Below are positions 32,772 to 46,500 of a stretch of DNA of 61,686 bases, piece after piece. Where the stretch lies: NCBI GenBank assembly GCA_004431415.1, contig QPMI01000312.1:1-61686 (forward strand), given 5' to 3'. Below the pieces are notes generated by a model. It was not told the DNA's origin and searched no databases. It worked only from the letters and a program-made list of their open reading frames with translations. The DNA is from Cyanophora paradoxa (Eukaryota; Glaucocystophyceae; Cyanophorales; Cyanophoraceae). Numbering within the stretch: position 1 is the stretch's first letter; the number at the start of each line of letters is the position of its first letter. Both the position numbers and the translations under genes were made by a program.

Positions 32772-35489
32772 ATGGAGCCAGGCAGCCTGGGCCACACGCA
32801 CAACACCTTCAAGCCGCCGCCGCTGCCCGAGGATCACGGCATAGTCGATCTGGCGACGGGCCGCTCAGCGAACTTGCGTGCGCGGCCTGGTGACTCGCCC
32901 GGCCCTGCCCCCATTCCCGCAGCCGCAGCCGCGACCGCCCCAGCTGGAGGCCTGTCGGTCGTGACAGCGCCTCCGACTGCGACTGCGAAGTTCATCCTGC
33001 AGCCGCCGCCCTCGCCGGCAAAGAGCCCTGCAGCCGCCGGCTTTTCAGTGATCTCCGCGCCCCGCGACAGTGCCAGCGGCAGCGGCGGCAACCCGCTCTC
33101 TCCCTCGCCTCCAAGCGGCATGCGTCGCGTGTCATCCCTGTCGAACTTCCTTGCTAACAAGGTAGGAATCGCGTCAGCGCGAGCGCGAGCGCTTCTGACG
33201 ACCTTTGGCTGTCGCAGGCCCGCATCGGCGAGCGCGGACAGCGCAGCTTCAGCAGTGCGCTCTCTTCGCATCGTTTTGAACCTCTAAATCGCTTCTGATC
33301 ACTGCACGCAGTGGCGAGCGAGCACGACGAGATCCGCATCCGCGCCGTCCCGCACATTAGCGACTGGATGGACGTGCAGATGGTGCGGGCCCTTTGTCCG
33401 CCTCTGTTCGCTGCCGCACCACTTTTTCTTGTGCCCGCCGCTCACGCGGCCCGTGCGCAGCACCCGTCCCCGCTCATAACCTCGGAGGGCGCATACGGGC
33501 GCGCCCACAAGTGCCACCTCGAGCTGATCGACGTGAGCCCGTGTCCCAATGTCTGTACCACATACCCCGCTCACGCCAGCCGTGTATTCACAGGAGGGCG
33601 AGCTCGTGCAGACCAAGCGCGTACCCCCGCCGCCCCCGCACCCGCCCTGCGCCTGACCGCGCGCCGCCTGCAGGATCGTGTTCAAAGAGGTTCCTAAGGG
33701 TACGCGCTATCCTTTCCCCCCCTGGGTACCCCCGCCGCTTACCCCCCGCGCCAGGCACGCCGCCCGGGTCTTACTACTACCGTGCCGGCCCCCGCCGGGA
33801 GATCGCGTTCTATCCCCCCGACACCCGGGCCTGCATCGTCACCTGCGGAGGTGCGCAGCCCCGGGACGCGGGCCCCGGTTCGGCGCCGACGCGCACCCCG
33901 CCCCAGGGATCTGCCCGGGCCTGAACACGGTCATCCGTGAGGTGCGGGGCTCCCCGAGGCGTTGTTTTCGAAGCGGCTGCGCCCCGCGCCCCCTGTACTC
34001 GATCCCTGACCCTCGCCCCCGCGCGCAGATCGTCATGTGCCTCACGCGCTACGGCGTCACGCAGATCTACGGCATCCAGTTCGGTTACCAGGTACCCGCG
34101 CTCCCTTCTCCCCCCCTCCCGCCCCCCCTCGAGCCGGGCACCGCCAGGGCTTCTACAACCCGGGCTTCAAGCACGTCAGGCTGGACCCCGAGTCGGTCCA
34201 GCGCATCCACCACGAGGGCCCGCCCCCGCGCCCCGCCCCCTCTCCGTCCCCGCCCGCCCGAGCCCGGCGGGCAGGGGGCACGACGCTGGGGTCGAGCCGG
34301 GGGGGCATGGACAAGGAGGCGATCATCAACAGCATCATCGACCACGGGTACAACGTCGTGCGCAGCCTCTCCGCCCGTCTTCTGCCCCCCCGCCTCCCTC
34401 GCCCCACCTCTCCCTCCCCAACCCGGCACGGCGCCCGCCCCGTTGCAGGTGTTCATCATCGGGGGTGACGGAACGCACCGTGGGGCCGCGCTCATCTTTG
34501 AGGAGGTCCGGCCCGGCGCCGCCGCCGGCCCCCTTCCAGGGGTCTGAGCGCCCGCCCCCCCAGGTCAAGAAGCGCGGCCTCGCCATCTCCGTCGCCGGTG
34601 CGCCCCGCGCCCCGCTCGCCGCCCCGCGACCCGCACCCCGCCGGGCCGGCGCCTCACGCGCCGCCCCGCCGGGCCGCCGCGGCGCAGGGATCCCGAAGAC
34701 GGTGCGCGCCCTACCCTTTCCACCCCCCCCCGCCCCTACCTCTCCCCCTTGAGCCCGTACCCCCCACAGATTGACAACGACATCCCCTACATCGACAAGA
34801 GCTTCGGGTTCGACACGGCGGTGGAAGAGGCCTGCCGCGCCATCCGCTCGGGCCTCGTCGAAGCCAAGTCCTACCACAACTCCATCGCCCTCATCAAGGT
34901 ACCCCCTCCCCCCGCCCCCCGCAGGCGCCACCCCGTCGATGGCCTCCCTCTCCCGTGCGTCTTCGCGCCCTGACCGGCCCCGCCCCCGGCCCCGGCAGGT
35001 CATGGGCCGGCACGCCGGTGCGCCCTTTGCCGCAGGGCCCCGGGCGGCCGCGGGCCTCTCGCCGAGGCGTGCGGGGGCCGGCAGGGTTCATCGCGGTGTA
35101 CTCGACGCTGGCGGCGCGCGACGTCAACATCTGCCTCATCCCCGAAGTCCGATTCCGGTGCGCCCGCGCGGGGCGGGGCGGCGGGGCCGGCCGCCGCGGC
35201 GGGCCGAGGCGGGCGCCCCGGGCAGGATGGACCTGCTGCAGCGGCACATCGAGCGGCTGCTGGTGCAGCAGGGCCGCGCCGTCATCATCGTCGCCGAGGG
35301 CGCCGGCCAGGACCTCGTGCCCCCCAGGTGCCACCCCAGCGCGGTAGAGGGGGAGCCGCCGCGGGGATCAAAAGGCTGCGCCCTCCGCCGCCGCTCTCGC
35401 CTGACAGGCCGCGCGCGCCCCCTCCCAGCAACGAGGTCGATGCCTCGGGCAACAAGAAGCTCGTCGACATCGGTGCGGGCACCTCCACG

Positions 35490-35530
<41 letters not shown>

Positions 35531-36108
35531 TTCGCTCGGGTGGCGAGCGCGGCGCGTTTGGCAGGGGTGTGGATGCGGGAGCAGCTGGCGGCGCACTTCA
35601 AGGAGATCGGCATGCGCGTTACCATCAAGTACATCGACGTCCGCGCCCCCGCCCGCCCCGCCCCGCCCCGGCCCGCTTCCACCCGCCCCCGACCCCTTCC
35701 CCTCCCCTTTGCAGCCGACGTACATGATCCGGACGATCCCGCCCAACGCCGCCGACTCGGTCTACTGCACCGTCCTCGCCCACAACGCCGTCCGCCCCGC
35801 CCCGCGCCGCCCCGCGCCGCCTTCTTTTGGAGAGGATCCCGCGGGGCAGGTGCACGGGGCCATGTTCGGCTTCTCGGGCTTCTCCGCCGGCCTCGTCAAC
35901 GACAAGGCCGTCTTCCTCCCCTTCGCCGGTGCCCCCGCCCCGCCCCGCCCCGCACGCGCACGCGCCGCGCCGCGCCGCCCGCGGGGCGTGACGTGGCGCG
36001 CTCGCCTCGCGCGCCGCAGACGTCACGGAGGGGGGGGCGTGCGTGGACCCCAACGGGCGCGCCTGGGGCCGCGTCCTCGGATCCACGGGGCAGCCCGACT
36101 TCACCTGA
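32772..36108 (+). CDS. PFK: Phosphofructokinase (plant-type ATP-PFK clade)
   Basis: Phosphorylates fructose 6-phosphate in glycolysis. Start [20 protein letters not shown], with a ~160-residue Pro/Ala/Ser-rich extension. Conserved blocks: [19 protein letters not shown] (nucleotide loop), [75 protein letters not shown] (catalytic TIDND), [105 protein letters not shown] (Gly at the ATP/PPi-discriminating position) together with PKTIDND is the combination of plant-type ATP-PFKs, so ATP is the likely donor. Ends GSTGQPDFT at TGA 36106-36108. One intron contains a 40-nt C run. Confidence 0.93.
35490..35529 (+). repeat. Poly-C tract (40 C) in a PFK intron
   Basis: An uninterrupted run of 40 C lies between the exon ending KKLVDIG and the exon starting [13 protein letters not shown]. 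It is the longest homopolymer in the window and sits where a polypyrimidine tract would. Confidence 0.95.
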
Positions 36109-37580
36109 CCGGCGCCGCGTACCCCGGAGGCCAGCACCCCTTCTAGGCCGGCGGCCGCCCCCCTGGCGCCCCGCCCGCATGTACCACCACGGATCTTCTC
36201 GCGCCCGCCGCGCGTTTCGCGGCAAACTCCCGCTTTTCAGCAGCAGCTCTGCTGCAGCAGTTTAAACAGCTAGGCCTTGGTTTCAGAGATCTAGATTCTA
36301 GAGCGCAACCGCCGTGACCGCACCCTCCAAGCTCTCATTGCCTCCCATCCCCCGCTGCTTGATTTGCTAGAGTTCGTTGCAGTACGCCGTGACGACGATA
36401 TCGATACCAGCTGCAGTCTTCTGCGAAATTGGTCCCGCATTGATATTTGCGGCATATCGCAAATTCGCATATGCCTCATCCGGATCCGGATCCAGGCAGG
36501 CGCCGCGCCTGGATGAAGGTCGGACGGAAGCTTAATCGCGATCGAACAAGGGCGCCCTTCGGGCTTTACCACTGATTACCAGTAGCCGCCGTGCAGCTGC
36601 GTCCCCTGCCTGCTCGGAGGGCCGACGGAGGGCCGTCTGCCGCCGTCAACGTCGGAGGCTGGTCCGGGTCCTCCGGGATCCCTGGAATCCAGCAGGGCCT
36701 GGATAGCCACGCACGTGATTAATTAAGCACGGATTCTATCGTAAATCATAATGGATATGATCAAGTTCCATGATCAATTGCGAGTTCCATCGCCATCATT
36801 ATCCAGACGTGCAATCGTCGTGCACGGTGCGCTGGGTACGGTGAATGTTACTCAAGGTCGCGAAGAATTCGAAGCGATGATCATGAGCTCAGTTGCTGGC
36901 AACTTGCTGCAAGCTGCCAGCTGCAGCTGCAGCCTGCAGCCTGCTGCCAGTGGCGCCTGGACGCCGTGGACGGCCCTGACTCCGGCCCTGGAGGCCTAGG
37001 CTGGAGCTGCTGCAGGCCCGCAGCCCACGTACGCGTGCACGGCTGGCCGCTGCCGCGCTGCGCAGATGCGCAGCCCTGCGCGGCCTGCGCCCAGCGCCAC
37101 GCGTACGTATGCAATATATGCAACGGTTGCAACCTAGCGCTAAGGTCGCCATGATCATGATCATTACATCGCTGCCGCCGGGCCGCGCGGCGTAGTCGAG
37201 CTTGTCGAGGCCGCTGAGCTAGAGCGAAGCCTTGAAGCTCGTCGGACGCGCGCGGCGGTAACGTATACAGCTCCGCCTGCCGCAGCGCAGCTGCCCCTCA
37301 GCGGCTGCAGCGCTGCAGAATCAACCGCGCTTGCGCCGGCAAACTCGCCGAGGCGCCGGCGCAGCACGGCAGGCTCGTTGGCGTCGTCGCCAGCAGCCGC
37401 GACGCGCCTGCGTATGCGTGGATCGATTCAGACCCCGATGGCGAACCCGTCTGCGATGGCCGCGGATACGGCCGCAGCAATTGCAACGACGCTCGAGCGG
37501 TGCGACGTATACTTGGGCCGGGCGCTCGCGCCCAGTCCGATGCGCCACCGCGCCGCGGCCTCAGCCGCCCGCGCTGATCG
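36109..37580. other. Large intergenic region, palindrome-rich
   Basis: About 1.5 kb without a recognisable gene and with much lower GC than the flanks. It is full of short self-complementary words: GAGATCTAGATTCTAGAGC at ~36286, TCCGGATCCGGATCC at ~36479, repeated CTGCAG/CAGCTG at 36905-36950, and ATGATCATGATCAT at ~37150. The upstream exons of the hybrid kinase gene (N-lobe and start codon) may lie in the last 300 bp. Confidence 0.5.
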
Positions 37581-40500
37581 ATGCCACTGCTGCACCGTAC
37601 GCGTGGCACGTACGTACGGCGCAGGCTGCTGGAGCGGCGGGGGCGGCTGGACCCCGCGACGGTGCTGGAGGTCGGCGTCGCGCTGGCGCGGCTCGCGCAC
37701 GGGCGGCACCGCCAGGGGGAGCTCCTGGGCGCGGGCGGCCCGCTGCACCCCCGCTTCCTCCGCGTCGAGCTGCGCGATCGCGACGCGCGCGTGGAGCTGG
37801 AGACGGCGGCCCCCGAGCGCGACCCGTCGCCCCTCGAGGCCGCCGCCTTCTCCGCCCCCGAGCTCACCGGCCGCATGGACCCCTCCGCCGGTGCCCCCCG
37901 CCCCGGCCCCGGCCCTCCACGTACCCCCGCGTCACGCCTTTCGCCGCAGTCGTCGACGAGCGGACGGACCTGTACCGCATCGGCGTGCTGCTGTACACCG
38001 CCCTCGCCGGCTCACCCCCCTTCTCGGGGGGTACCCTTATCGAGATGCTTCACGCCCACCTCGCCAAGCGGTGCCCTCCAAACACGCCCCCCCCCCCCCC
38101 TCCCCCCCTCCCTCGCCTCCCCGCCCCCCCCCCCCCCCCCCCCCCCCCCCGGATCGAAGCCCACCGCAGGCCGCCACCGCTGCGCGCCGCTCCGCGTGCC
38201 CTCGAGGCTATCGTCGACGTTCGCGTACCCCGTGCCTCACCGTACCCCTGCCCACGCTCCCGCCGCAGCGGCTGCTGGAGAAGAGCCCCGCGGCGCGCTA
38301 CCAGTCCGCCTTCGGCCTCCTCCACGACCTGCTCCGGTACCCCCCACCCACCCCCACCCCCTCCTGCGCCGCTCCCCCCGTGCGACGGGCGGGGGCAGGT
38401 GCCGGCGGCTGCTGCGGGAGGGGTGCGGCGAGGCGGTGCCCTTCGCGCTGGGCGAGAGGGACCGGAGCGGGCGGCCCGACCTGAGCGACGCGCTGCACGG
38501 GCGCGCCGCCGAGCTCGCCGCCGCCCTCGCTGCCATCCGCCGCGCCAGGGCCCGCCCCCGCCCCCGCCCCCGCCCCACTCCTCTACCCCCGGCCCGAGCC
38601 CCACGTCCCTTGACGCCGATACCCCGCAGACGCTCAAGCAGCCGTGCATGATCCTCGTCAGCGGGCCCCCGTGCGCAGCGCATGTGCATTGCGGGACGCC
38701 CGCGGGAGGCTGAGCGGGCCGGGGCCGGCGCAGCGGGGCCGGCAAGTCGTTCCTGGCGCGGGAGATCGGCCGCCGCGCCGTCTCCGAGGGCATCGCCTCG
38801 CGCCTCGTCGCCGGCAAGGCTCGCGATCGCCTACCCCCCTCCGTCTTATCCTTCCCCCGCCCACCCCCCCTCTGAGGGCCCGGGGCGGCAGGCGGACCAG
38901 TACAGCTCGGTGCCGTACCCCATCATCACCCGCTGCCTCGAGGACCTGGCTGGCCAGGTGCCCCCGCCGCCCGGCGGCGGCCTCGACGCCCCCCCGCGTC
39001 CACGGTGCGCGTAATCTTGCTCTTCCGCCGGCGCGCAGCTGGCGGCCTCGGGGCGGGACGTGCCGCTGTGGCGCGGGGCGCTGCTGGGCGCCCTGCAGGG
39101 CAACGCCCGCCTGATCGCCGACCTGGCGCCCGCCACGCGCCTCATCCTCGGCAGCGAGCTGCCGCCCGTCGGGGAGCTCGCCCCGACCGACCTGCAGGCC
39201 CGGCTGCGGGCGGCCATCGGGGCGTTCCTGCGGGTGGCGCTCGTGGGCCCGAGCCCGGCGCCCGGGGCCCGCCCGGCACCGCTGCTGTTGCTCTGCGACG
39301 ACCTCCAGTGGGCGGACGCCGAGGGCCGCAACATATCCCCGGTCCGCCCCGCCCCGCCCCGCCCCTGCGCTCCCCTCGTGACCGCCCGCAGGCGCACGTG
39401 GTGCCCGACCTGCCCTTCGTGATCATCGGCACGATCCGCGAGGAGGAGGCCGCCCCGGGGGCGCCCCCGGGGCCCCTCCGCGCCCGCATCCTCGACGTCA
39501 ACCGCCCCGCCGTCCCCGTCCTCGACCTCGCGGTACCCCCCGCACCGGGCCCCCCGCCGGGTGTACTTGCAAGCGTACCCCCTCACGTGGCGCGCAGCTG
39601 GGGCGCCTTTCGCGGGAGGGCTACCGGCAGCTCGTCTCCCGCGCGGTACCCGTGCCCCCTGCATTCCCTCCCGCCGCCGAGCGCCCGCTCATCCCCCCCG
39701 GGCAGCTGAAGGAGGGCGGGGAGGGCCTGGTGGAGGCGCTGGCGGGGGTGCTGGAGGCGCGCACGGGGGGCAACCCCCTGCACGCCGTCCAGCTCCTCCG
39801 CGCCCTCTGCGAGCAGGCGCGCCCGTACTCCCCGCTCCCGTCTTTGGTTTGACGCGGCGGTCTGGCAGCGGGCGCTGCGATTCGAGCACGAGGCGGGGCG
39901 GTGGGAGTGGGACGAGACGCGGGCGGAGGCGGCCGCCGGAGGCGTCGGCCTCCTCGACGCCTTCGCCGCCGACCTCCTCGCCCTCCCGCGCCCCTCCCAG
40001 GACGCCCTCAAGGTCCGTACCCCCCCCTCCCTTGGGCTGTACCCCGGCGAGCGGTCGACCTTGGGCGCGGGCAGGTGGCGAGCTGCTGCGGGCCGGGCTT
40101 CGACGTGGAGACGCTGGGGACGGTGCTGGGCGTCTCCGCGGAGGAGGCGGCGGGGCGGCTGCGGCCGGCCCTCGCCGCCCGCCTCCTCGTGCCCCGCGAG
40201 GGCACCGCCCCTGGCGCCGCGGGCCCCGAGCTCGTCTTCCGCCACGACCGCATCCAGCAGGCCCGTGCACGTACCCCCTGCGCCCTCCTTCCCCCCTGAC
40301 GCTGGCGGCAGGCGGCGCACGAGCTGCTGGAGCCGGCGGAGCGGGCGGCGCTCTGCCTGCGCGCGGGGCTCCTGCTGCGCGCCTCCCGCCCCGACCTCCC
40401 CGCCTCCGAGGCCGTCTACGAAGCGCGCACCCCCCGCAGTCTCCTCGCCCTGCCAGTTGACCCCTCCCCCCCAACAGGTGGCGAACCTGCTGAACTCGGG

Positions 40501-43500
40501 GCTGGCGGGGGCCGGCCCGGGGGCCGACCAGGCTGCCCTAGTCGCGGGGGCGGAGGTCAACCTGCACGCCGCCCGCCGCGCCCGCGCCTGCTCCGGGTCC
40601 GCACCGACCCCCGCCGGGCCGCTCTTGCCTCCGCCCCGCGCGATCCGACGCCGGCGCGCGCGCGCGCGCGCAGGTTCGGGCGGGCGCTCGAGTACGCCCT
40701 CGCGGGGCTCCGCGCCCTCGCCGCCGCCGGCCTCGCCCGCGCCCCCTCCGGCGAGGCGCCCGCGGACGGCGGCGCCGGGGGCGAGCACGGGTCGGCATCG
40801 CCGGAGGAGGCGCCGCGGAAGAGGCAGCGGCCGCCCCACCCGGCCCCGGAGCCTCCGGCGCTCGAGGGCGCCGAGTTCGAGCTCACGGTACCCCCCCCTC
40901 CCCCCCCCCCTCTGCCCCCCTCCCGTCGAACCGAGCGGCGGCAGCTCATCCGCGCCGAGGCCGAGTACGTGTTCAAGGTGAGCCCGCCCCTCCCCCCGCC
41001 CCCCCGGCCCGCCCCGAGCGGGCGCTCAGGTGAACTTCGAGCTGGCGGACGCCCTCTTCGAGCGGGCGGCGGCCGTCGCGCGCTCCCGCTCCGACTCCAT
41101 CCGCGGTCCGCCCCGCCCCGCGCCCTTCGCCCCCTTCCTCCTGGCCCCCGGCTCCCGCTCCGGCCCTCATGCCGCGCGCAGTGTACCGGCTGCGGGTGGC
41201 GCTGCTCTCCTCGATGCAGCGCTTCCGGGAGAGCTGCGAGGCCGGCCTCGAGGCCCTCCGCGCCTTCTGGGGCCTCCACGTCGACCCCGGTGCGGAGAGA
41301 GCCTCCCGCACCGCTGGGAAGAGACGAGCGCGAGTGCTCGTCTCACGGGGCGGGCAGAAGTGACGCTGGAGGACTTCGAGCGGGACGTGGAGTCGCTCGT
41401 CGCCGCCCTCGCCGCCCGCTGCCCCGCAGCCGCCCTCGACCCCGCCGCCGCCTCCCCCGCCGCCCTCGCCGCCGCCCTCGCCGCCCTCCCCGCCTGCGCC
41501 TCCGAGGAGACCCCCGAGCTCCTCCGCTTCGGGGCCGAGGCGGCCCTCAGCGCCGGCTACGCGCAGCTCCCCGCGCTGCTCTGCGTCGTCCCCGCGCGCT
41601 GCCTGCTGGCGAGCCTGGATGCGGGGCGGGCGCCCGAGCAGGCCGTCCTCTTCGGCATCCTCGGCCACGCCTGCGCCGCCGTGGACCGCCTCCTCCCCCT
41701 CGCCGGCGCCTTCTCCGAGCTCTGCCTCGCCTTCGCCGCCGCCGCGCCGGACGGCCGCCTCCAGGCCCGCTCCCTCTGCTGGGCCGCCCTCTCCGCCGTC
41801 TGGCGCCGGCCCTTCCCCGCCGCTCTCGAGTTCGCCGAGGCCAGTACCCCCCTCGCCGTCCAGAGCGGATCCCTCGTCGACGCCTGTGCGCGTACCCCCC
41901 CTTTCCCCTTTCCATTTCCCGCGCGGCGGCCCCGACGCCGCCGCGCAGGCCTGGCGTCGACGATCTCCGTGGGGCTCGCCCTCTGGGCCTGCGAGCCCCT
42001 CCCCGCCCTCGAGCGCCGCGGTGCGTGCACGGAACCCCGCGCGTCTCTGCGATCGCCCCTCACTCCCCCCCGCCGGCCCTCTCCAGCCGCCGCCTCGATT
42101 CGAGTCCTTCAGTCGTGCAAGCAGGTGCCGCTAGCCCGGTTTCCCTGAGCGAGAGCGCAACTCGGGCCCTGACCCTGCGCCCCAGGACCTTCACGTCGTC
42201 CTCATGTGGTCCTACGCGGAGTGGGCTCGCATCCTACGCCGCGTCCGCTCCCACCCCCCCACGCCTCCTTTCTTCTCCGCCCCCATCTCACCGCCCCCGC
42301 CCCCGTGCAGGGCCCGGCGGCGCTGGAGACGCTCAGCGCGCTGCCGCTGCTGCCCGGGGCGGCCGGCGGGCGGGTGGCGGCGGCGTTCGACGCGGGGCGC
42401 TTCGCGCGGCTGCTCGAGGGCCTCCCCTGCTGGCTCATCGGCCAGTTCGCCGCCGTCACCGTCTTCGCCCTCCTCTCCCTCCCCGACCCCGCTCCGTGCG
42501 CCCTGCCCCCTGTCCCTTCTTCCCGTGTACCCCCCTAACTTTCCCCCCCCCCCAGGCCTGGAAGGCCGTGGAGCTCTTCGACGAGCGGGGGGTAGAGCTC
42601 CTCCAGGCAGGGCCCCGTACCCCTCCCCGCCCTCTCGGCCGCGCGGCCGACCGCGCGGCGCGCCACGCGCAGCTGCGGGCGTCCTTCTCGTCGTACCCGG
42701 ACTTCCTCTTTGCCGCCGCTCTCGCCGCCGCCGCCGTCAGCCGCCCGCCCGCCTCCCTCTCCCCCCAGCCGCCCGAGAGCCGCCCCGCAGCGACTCTCGG
42801 AAGGGGACGTTGACGACTCGCTCCGGGGGCGGCTGGTGGCGCGGCTGGAGGGGTACGCGGCGCGGTACGGCCCGCTGGCTTCGGCCTCGCCGCGCAACTA
42901 CGGCCCCCGCCTCCGCATCCTCGAGGCCGAGCTCGCCCGCGCCGCCGGCGCCGAGGTCCTCTCACAAGCTTCCCCTCCCGCTGCCCCCTCCTCGGCGTGG
43001 AACCGACCTGTACCCCTCGCCAGGCGGGCGCCCTGCGCCTGTACGAGACCGCCGCCGACGAGGCCGCCGCCGAGGGGTACCACTTCCTCGTCGGTGGGCC
43101 CCTACCCGCCCCACGGCCCGGGGCCCCCGGCCCACGCTCCCGCAGGGCTCGCCTCGGAGCGGGCGGCGTCGCTGGCGGGGGCGGCGGGGCTTGAGCGGGC
43201 GCGGGGCGGGTACCTGCGCGCCGCCGCCGAGGCCTACGGCGCGTGGGGCGGCGAGTGGAAGGCCGCCGCTCTGCTCGCAGCGCAGGCCCCGCCTGCGCCG
43301 CCTCCGCCCCCGGCCCCGCTGCCGGTCGGCCAGAGGCCCCAGCGCTCCGCCTCCTTCGAGAGCGTCGCCGGCGCCTCCTCCTCCTCGCCCTTCTCGGCCT
43401 CCACCGGCTCCTCCTCCTCCCTCGGGGCCGGCGCCGCCGGCGGCGTCCCGGTGCGCTCAGCCCCGCCTCGAGGGCGCGGCCGCTGACGGGCGGCCTCGCA

Positions 43501-46500
43501 GCGGCGGCGGCCGTCGGGCCAGTCGACGTCCAACCTCTCGGCCTCCGCGGGCGGCCACTCGGCGTTTGCCCCGACCCGCTCCTCCTCCTCCGACGGCGGC
43601 GGCTCCCTCAACTGGTGCCTCCGCCCCCGCCCCCGCTGCCGCACGCGCCCCCCCCTCCCTCTGACGTGTGGGCAGGGACTCGCTGGTACAGGCGTCGCAG
43701 TGCCTGCTGAGCGAGGTCCACCTGCCGCGCCTCCTCGAGCGCCTCGTCGCCACCGTCCTCGAGATCGCCGGCGCCCAGCGGTGCCCCCGCCACCCCGCCC
43801 GCCCCTCCTTGGGCCCATCCGGCCCCGGCCTCACACGGGCGCCCCGGCGGCGGCGGGCAGCGGCTTCGTGCTGCTGCGGCGGGAGCGGCGGCCGGGCGAC
43901 GCGGGGGCCGAGGAGGCGGAGGCGGGCGCCGGCCCCGCCCGCGACTTCCGCCTCGAGGCCTCCGGCGAGGCCCGCCGCGCCCCCCGGATTTGATCTCCAG
44001 CTCCCCCCCCCCTCTTTGAACCCGTACCCCCCGCAGGTGCTGGACGGGGAGGCGGCCGACGAGGCCGACGGCGCCGCCTTCCGCATCCAAGTCCTCCAGG
44101 CCCGCCCCCGCCCCGTACCCCCCCGGGGCTCCTCCCCCGCCTGACCCCTTTGGCCTCAGGGCCAGCCACTGGCGGAGTGCGAGGGGCTCTTCTGCGCGCG
44201 CGCCGTCGAGTGCGCCATCCTCTCCCAGGCGCGCCTACCCCCCTCCCGCTCCTTCCCCCCTCCCCTCCTCCCCTTCTCACCTCTCGCAGGCTCCCTTGCT
44301 GCGAAACTACGCGGGCGAGGAGGCGGCCGGGTCCGGCGGGGGTACCCCCTCCGTCTGCGATGGGTACGTCGCCTCCGCTGGTGTGAAGTCGCTCCTCGCC
44401 ATCCCCATCCTCCACCAGGCGCCCCCGCCCCGCCCCCTCCCGCCTCCGCCTGCGCGCTCAGCGGGGGGCGCAGGGGCGGGCGATGGGGTGCCTGTACCTG
44501 GAGAACCGGCTGCTGGGGGGCGCCTTCACGCGCGCCGCCATCGAGACCCTCACCATCCTCTCCACCTCCCTCGCCGTCAGGTCCCGCCCCCGCCGCCCCG
44601 CGCCCGCTGCCCGGGCCGACGGTGCGCAGCGTGGCGAACGCGCGGCTGTACGAGCACCTCTCGCGGTCGCTGCGCGAGTGCGAGGCCGTCCTCCGCACCG
44701 CCCACGACGCCATCCTCACCCTCGGGCCCGACGCGCGCCCCGCCCCCGCCCCCGCCCGCCCCGCTCGAGGCCCCCTGACGGCCTCCTCCGCAGCTCGAGG
44801 TGACGAGCGCGAACCCGGCGAGCGAGCGGCTCTGGGGCGCGGGGAGCGCGAGCCTGCGGGGCCGGCGCCTGCCGGAGCTCCTGCAGCTGGCCGAGCCGGC
44901 CGAGGGCGAGCCGTCCCCCGGCGAGGGCGAGGCGGATGGGCCCTCCCCCCGCACCCCGGGCAGCGCCCGCTTCGCCGCGGCCCGCCCGGCCCCCGCGCCC
45001 GACCCGCTGGCCCCGTTGCTGCCCCCGGGGGCATCCTTTGCACTCGAGCGCGTGTGGAAGGGGTACGCCCTCGGCCTCGCTCCGTCGGGCGCCCGCGTCG
45101 AGGTCGAGGTCCGCGCGTACCCCCTCCAGCCCCCCGGGCCCCCGACGTAGACGCCCTCCCGCAGGTCTGCTTCGCGGCCTTCGACGGGGAGGGCGCCCCC
45201 GGCGCGCCCGGCGGCCCCGGGGGCGGCGGCGGGCACGGCTACGCCGCCTTCGTGCGCCCCGTACCCCGCCCTAGGCCTGCCCCGGCCCGCCCTTTCCCTC
45301 GGCTCTGATGCGGGGCGGGCCCGGGGGGGGGACAGGTGCGGGACGTCTCTGGGCGGGTGCGGGCGGAGGAGCACCTGCAGCGGCTGCAGCGGCGCTGGTT
45401 CGCGATGGCCACCCACGACCTCCGCACCCCCCGTGCGCCCCCTCTGCTCGCTCGCCTCGCCTCGCCTCGGCGCGGGCGACAGCGAGCCCCGCGCCGGCGC
45501 AGTGAACGGGATCCTGGGGATGCACGAGCTGCTGGCGGAGACGCCGCTCTCGGAGGAGCAGCGCGAGTACGTCGACAACATCGGCGCCTCCGGCTCCGTC
45601 CTCCTCTCCCTCATGAACTCCGTACCCCCGCCCCTTGAGCCCCCGCCCCTTCGAATTCCGCCCTTGAATACGACCCTCCCCCCTGCAGATCCTGGAGTAC
45701 AGCCGGCTCGAGGAGGGGGCCGAGGCGGCTTCCCCCAGCACCCCCTTCGACCCCGTCCACGTCCTCGAGGGTACCCCCCACTGCCCGCGGGCCGCTCCTG
45801 CCCTTCAGCCGATGACGATCCCCGGGAGCAGAGACGGTGCTCATGTCGGCCCAGACGGCGCGCGCCAAGGAGATCGGTGCGCGGCGCCGCCGCCTGATCC
45901 CGATGAGGCTCAGCCGCGCCCGCGCGCGGCGGCGCAGACGTGCTGCTCTTCGTGCCGCCGGCGATCCCCCGCGCCGTCCTCGGCGACGTGGTCGCCTTCC
46001 GCCGCATCGCGCGCCCCGCCGCCCCGCCCCGCCCCGTCCCGCCCCGTCCCAGGCGCCCCTCGAGCCGGCGCCCAGGTCATGAATTTCGTGTCGAACGGAG
46101 TTAAATTCAGCCCCCGGGGCGGGCGCGTGGAGCTGCGCCTGGCGGCGCTGGGGCCGGTGGAGGGCCCCGGCGAGGCCGCTTTCCGCGTCTCCGTCCGCGA
46201 CAACGGGTGCGCCGGCGGCGGCCCCGCCCCGCCGCCCCGCGCTGGCCGCCGGCGCCCAGCTGTAAACGCGCGCGGGCGCAGGGAGGGGGTGCCGGCGGAG
46301 CTGCAGCGGCTCCTCTTCCGGCCCTTCTCGCAGCTCGGGCCCTCCCGCCCCTCCGCCCGCATGTTCGAGGGCACCGGCCTCGGTCCGCCCCACGCCTCGC
46401 GCCTACGCCCCGCGCCCCACGGTCGGCGGCCGACGGCGGCGGGCAGGGCTGGCGATCACGAAGCGGCTGGCGGAGGCGATGGGCGGGCGCGTGGGGGTCG

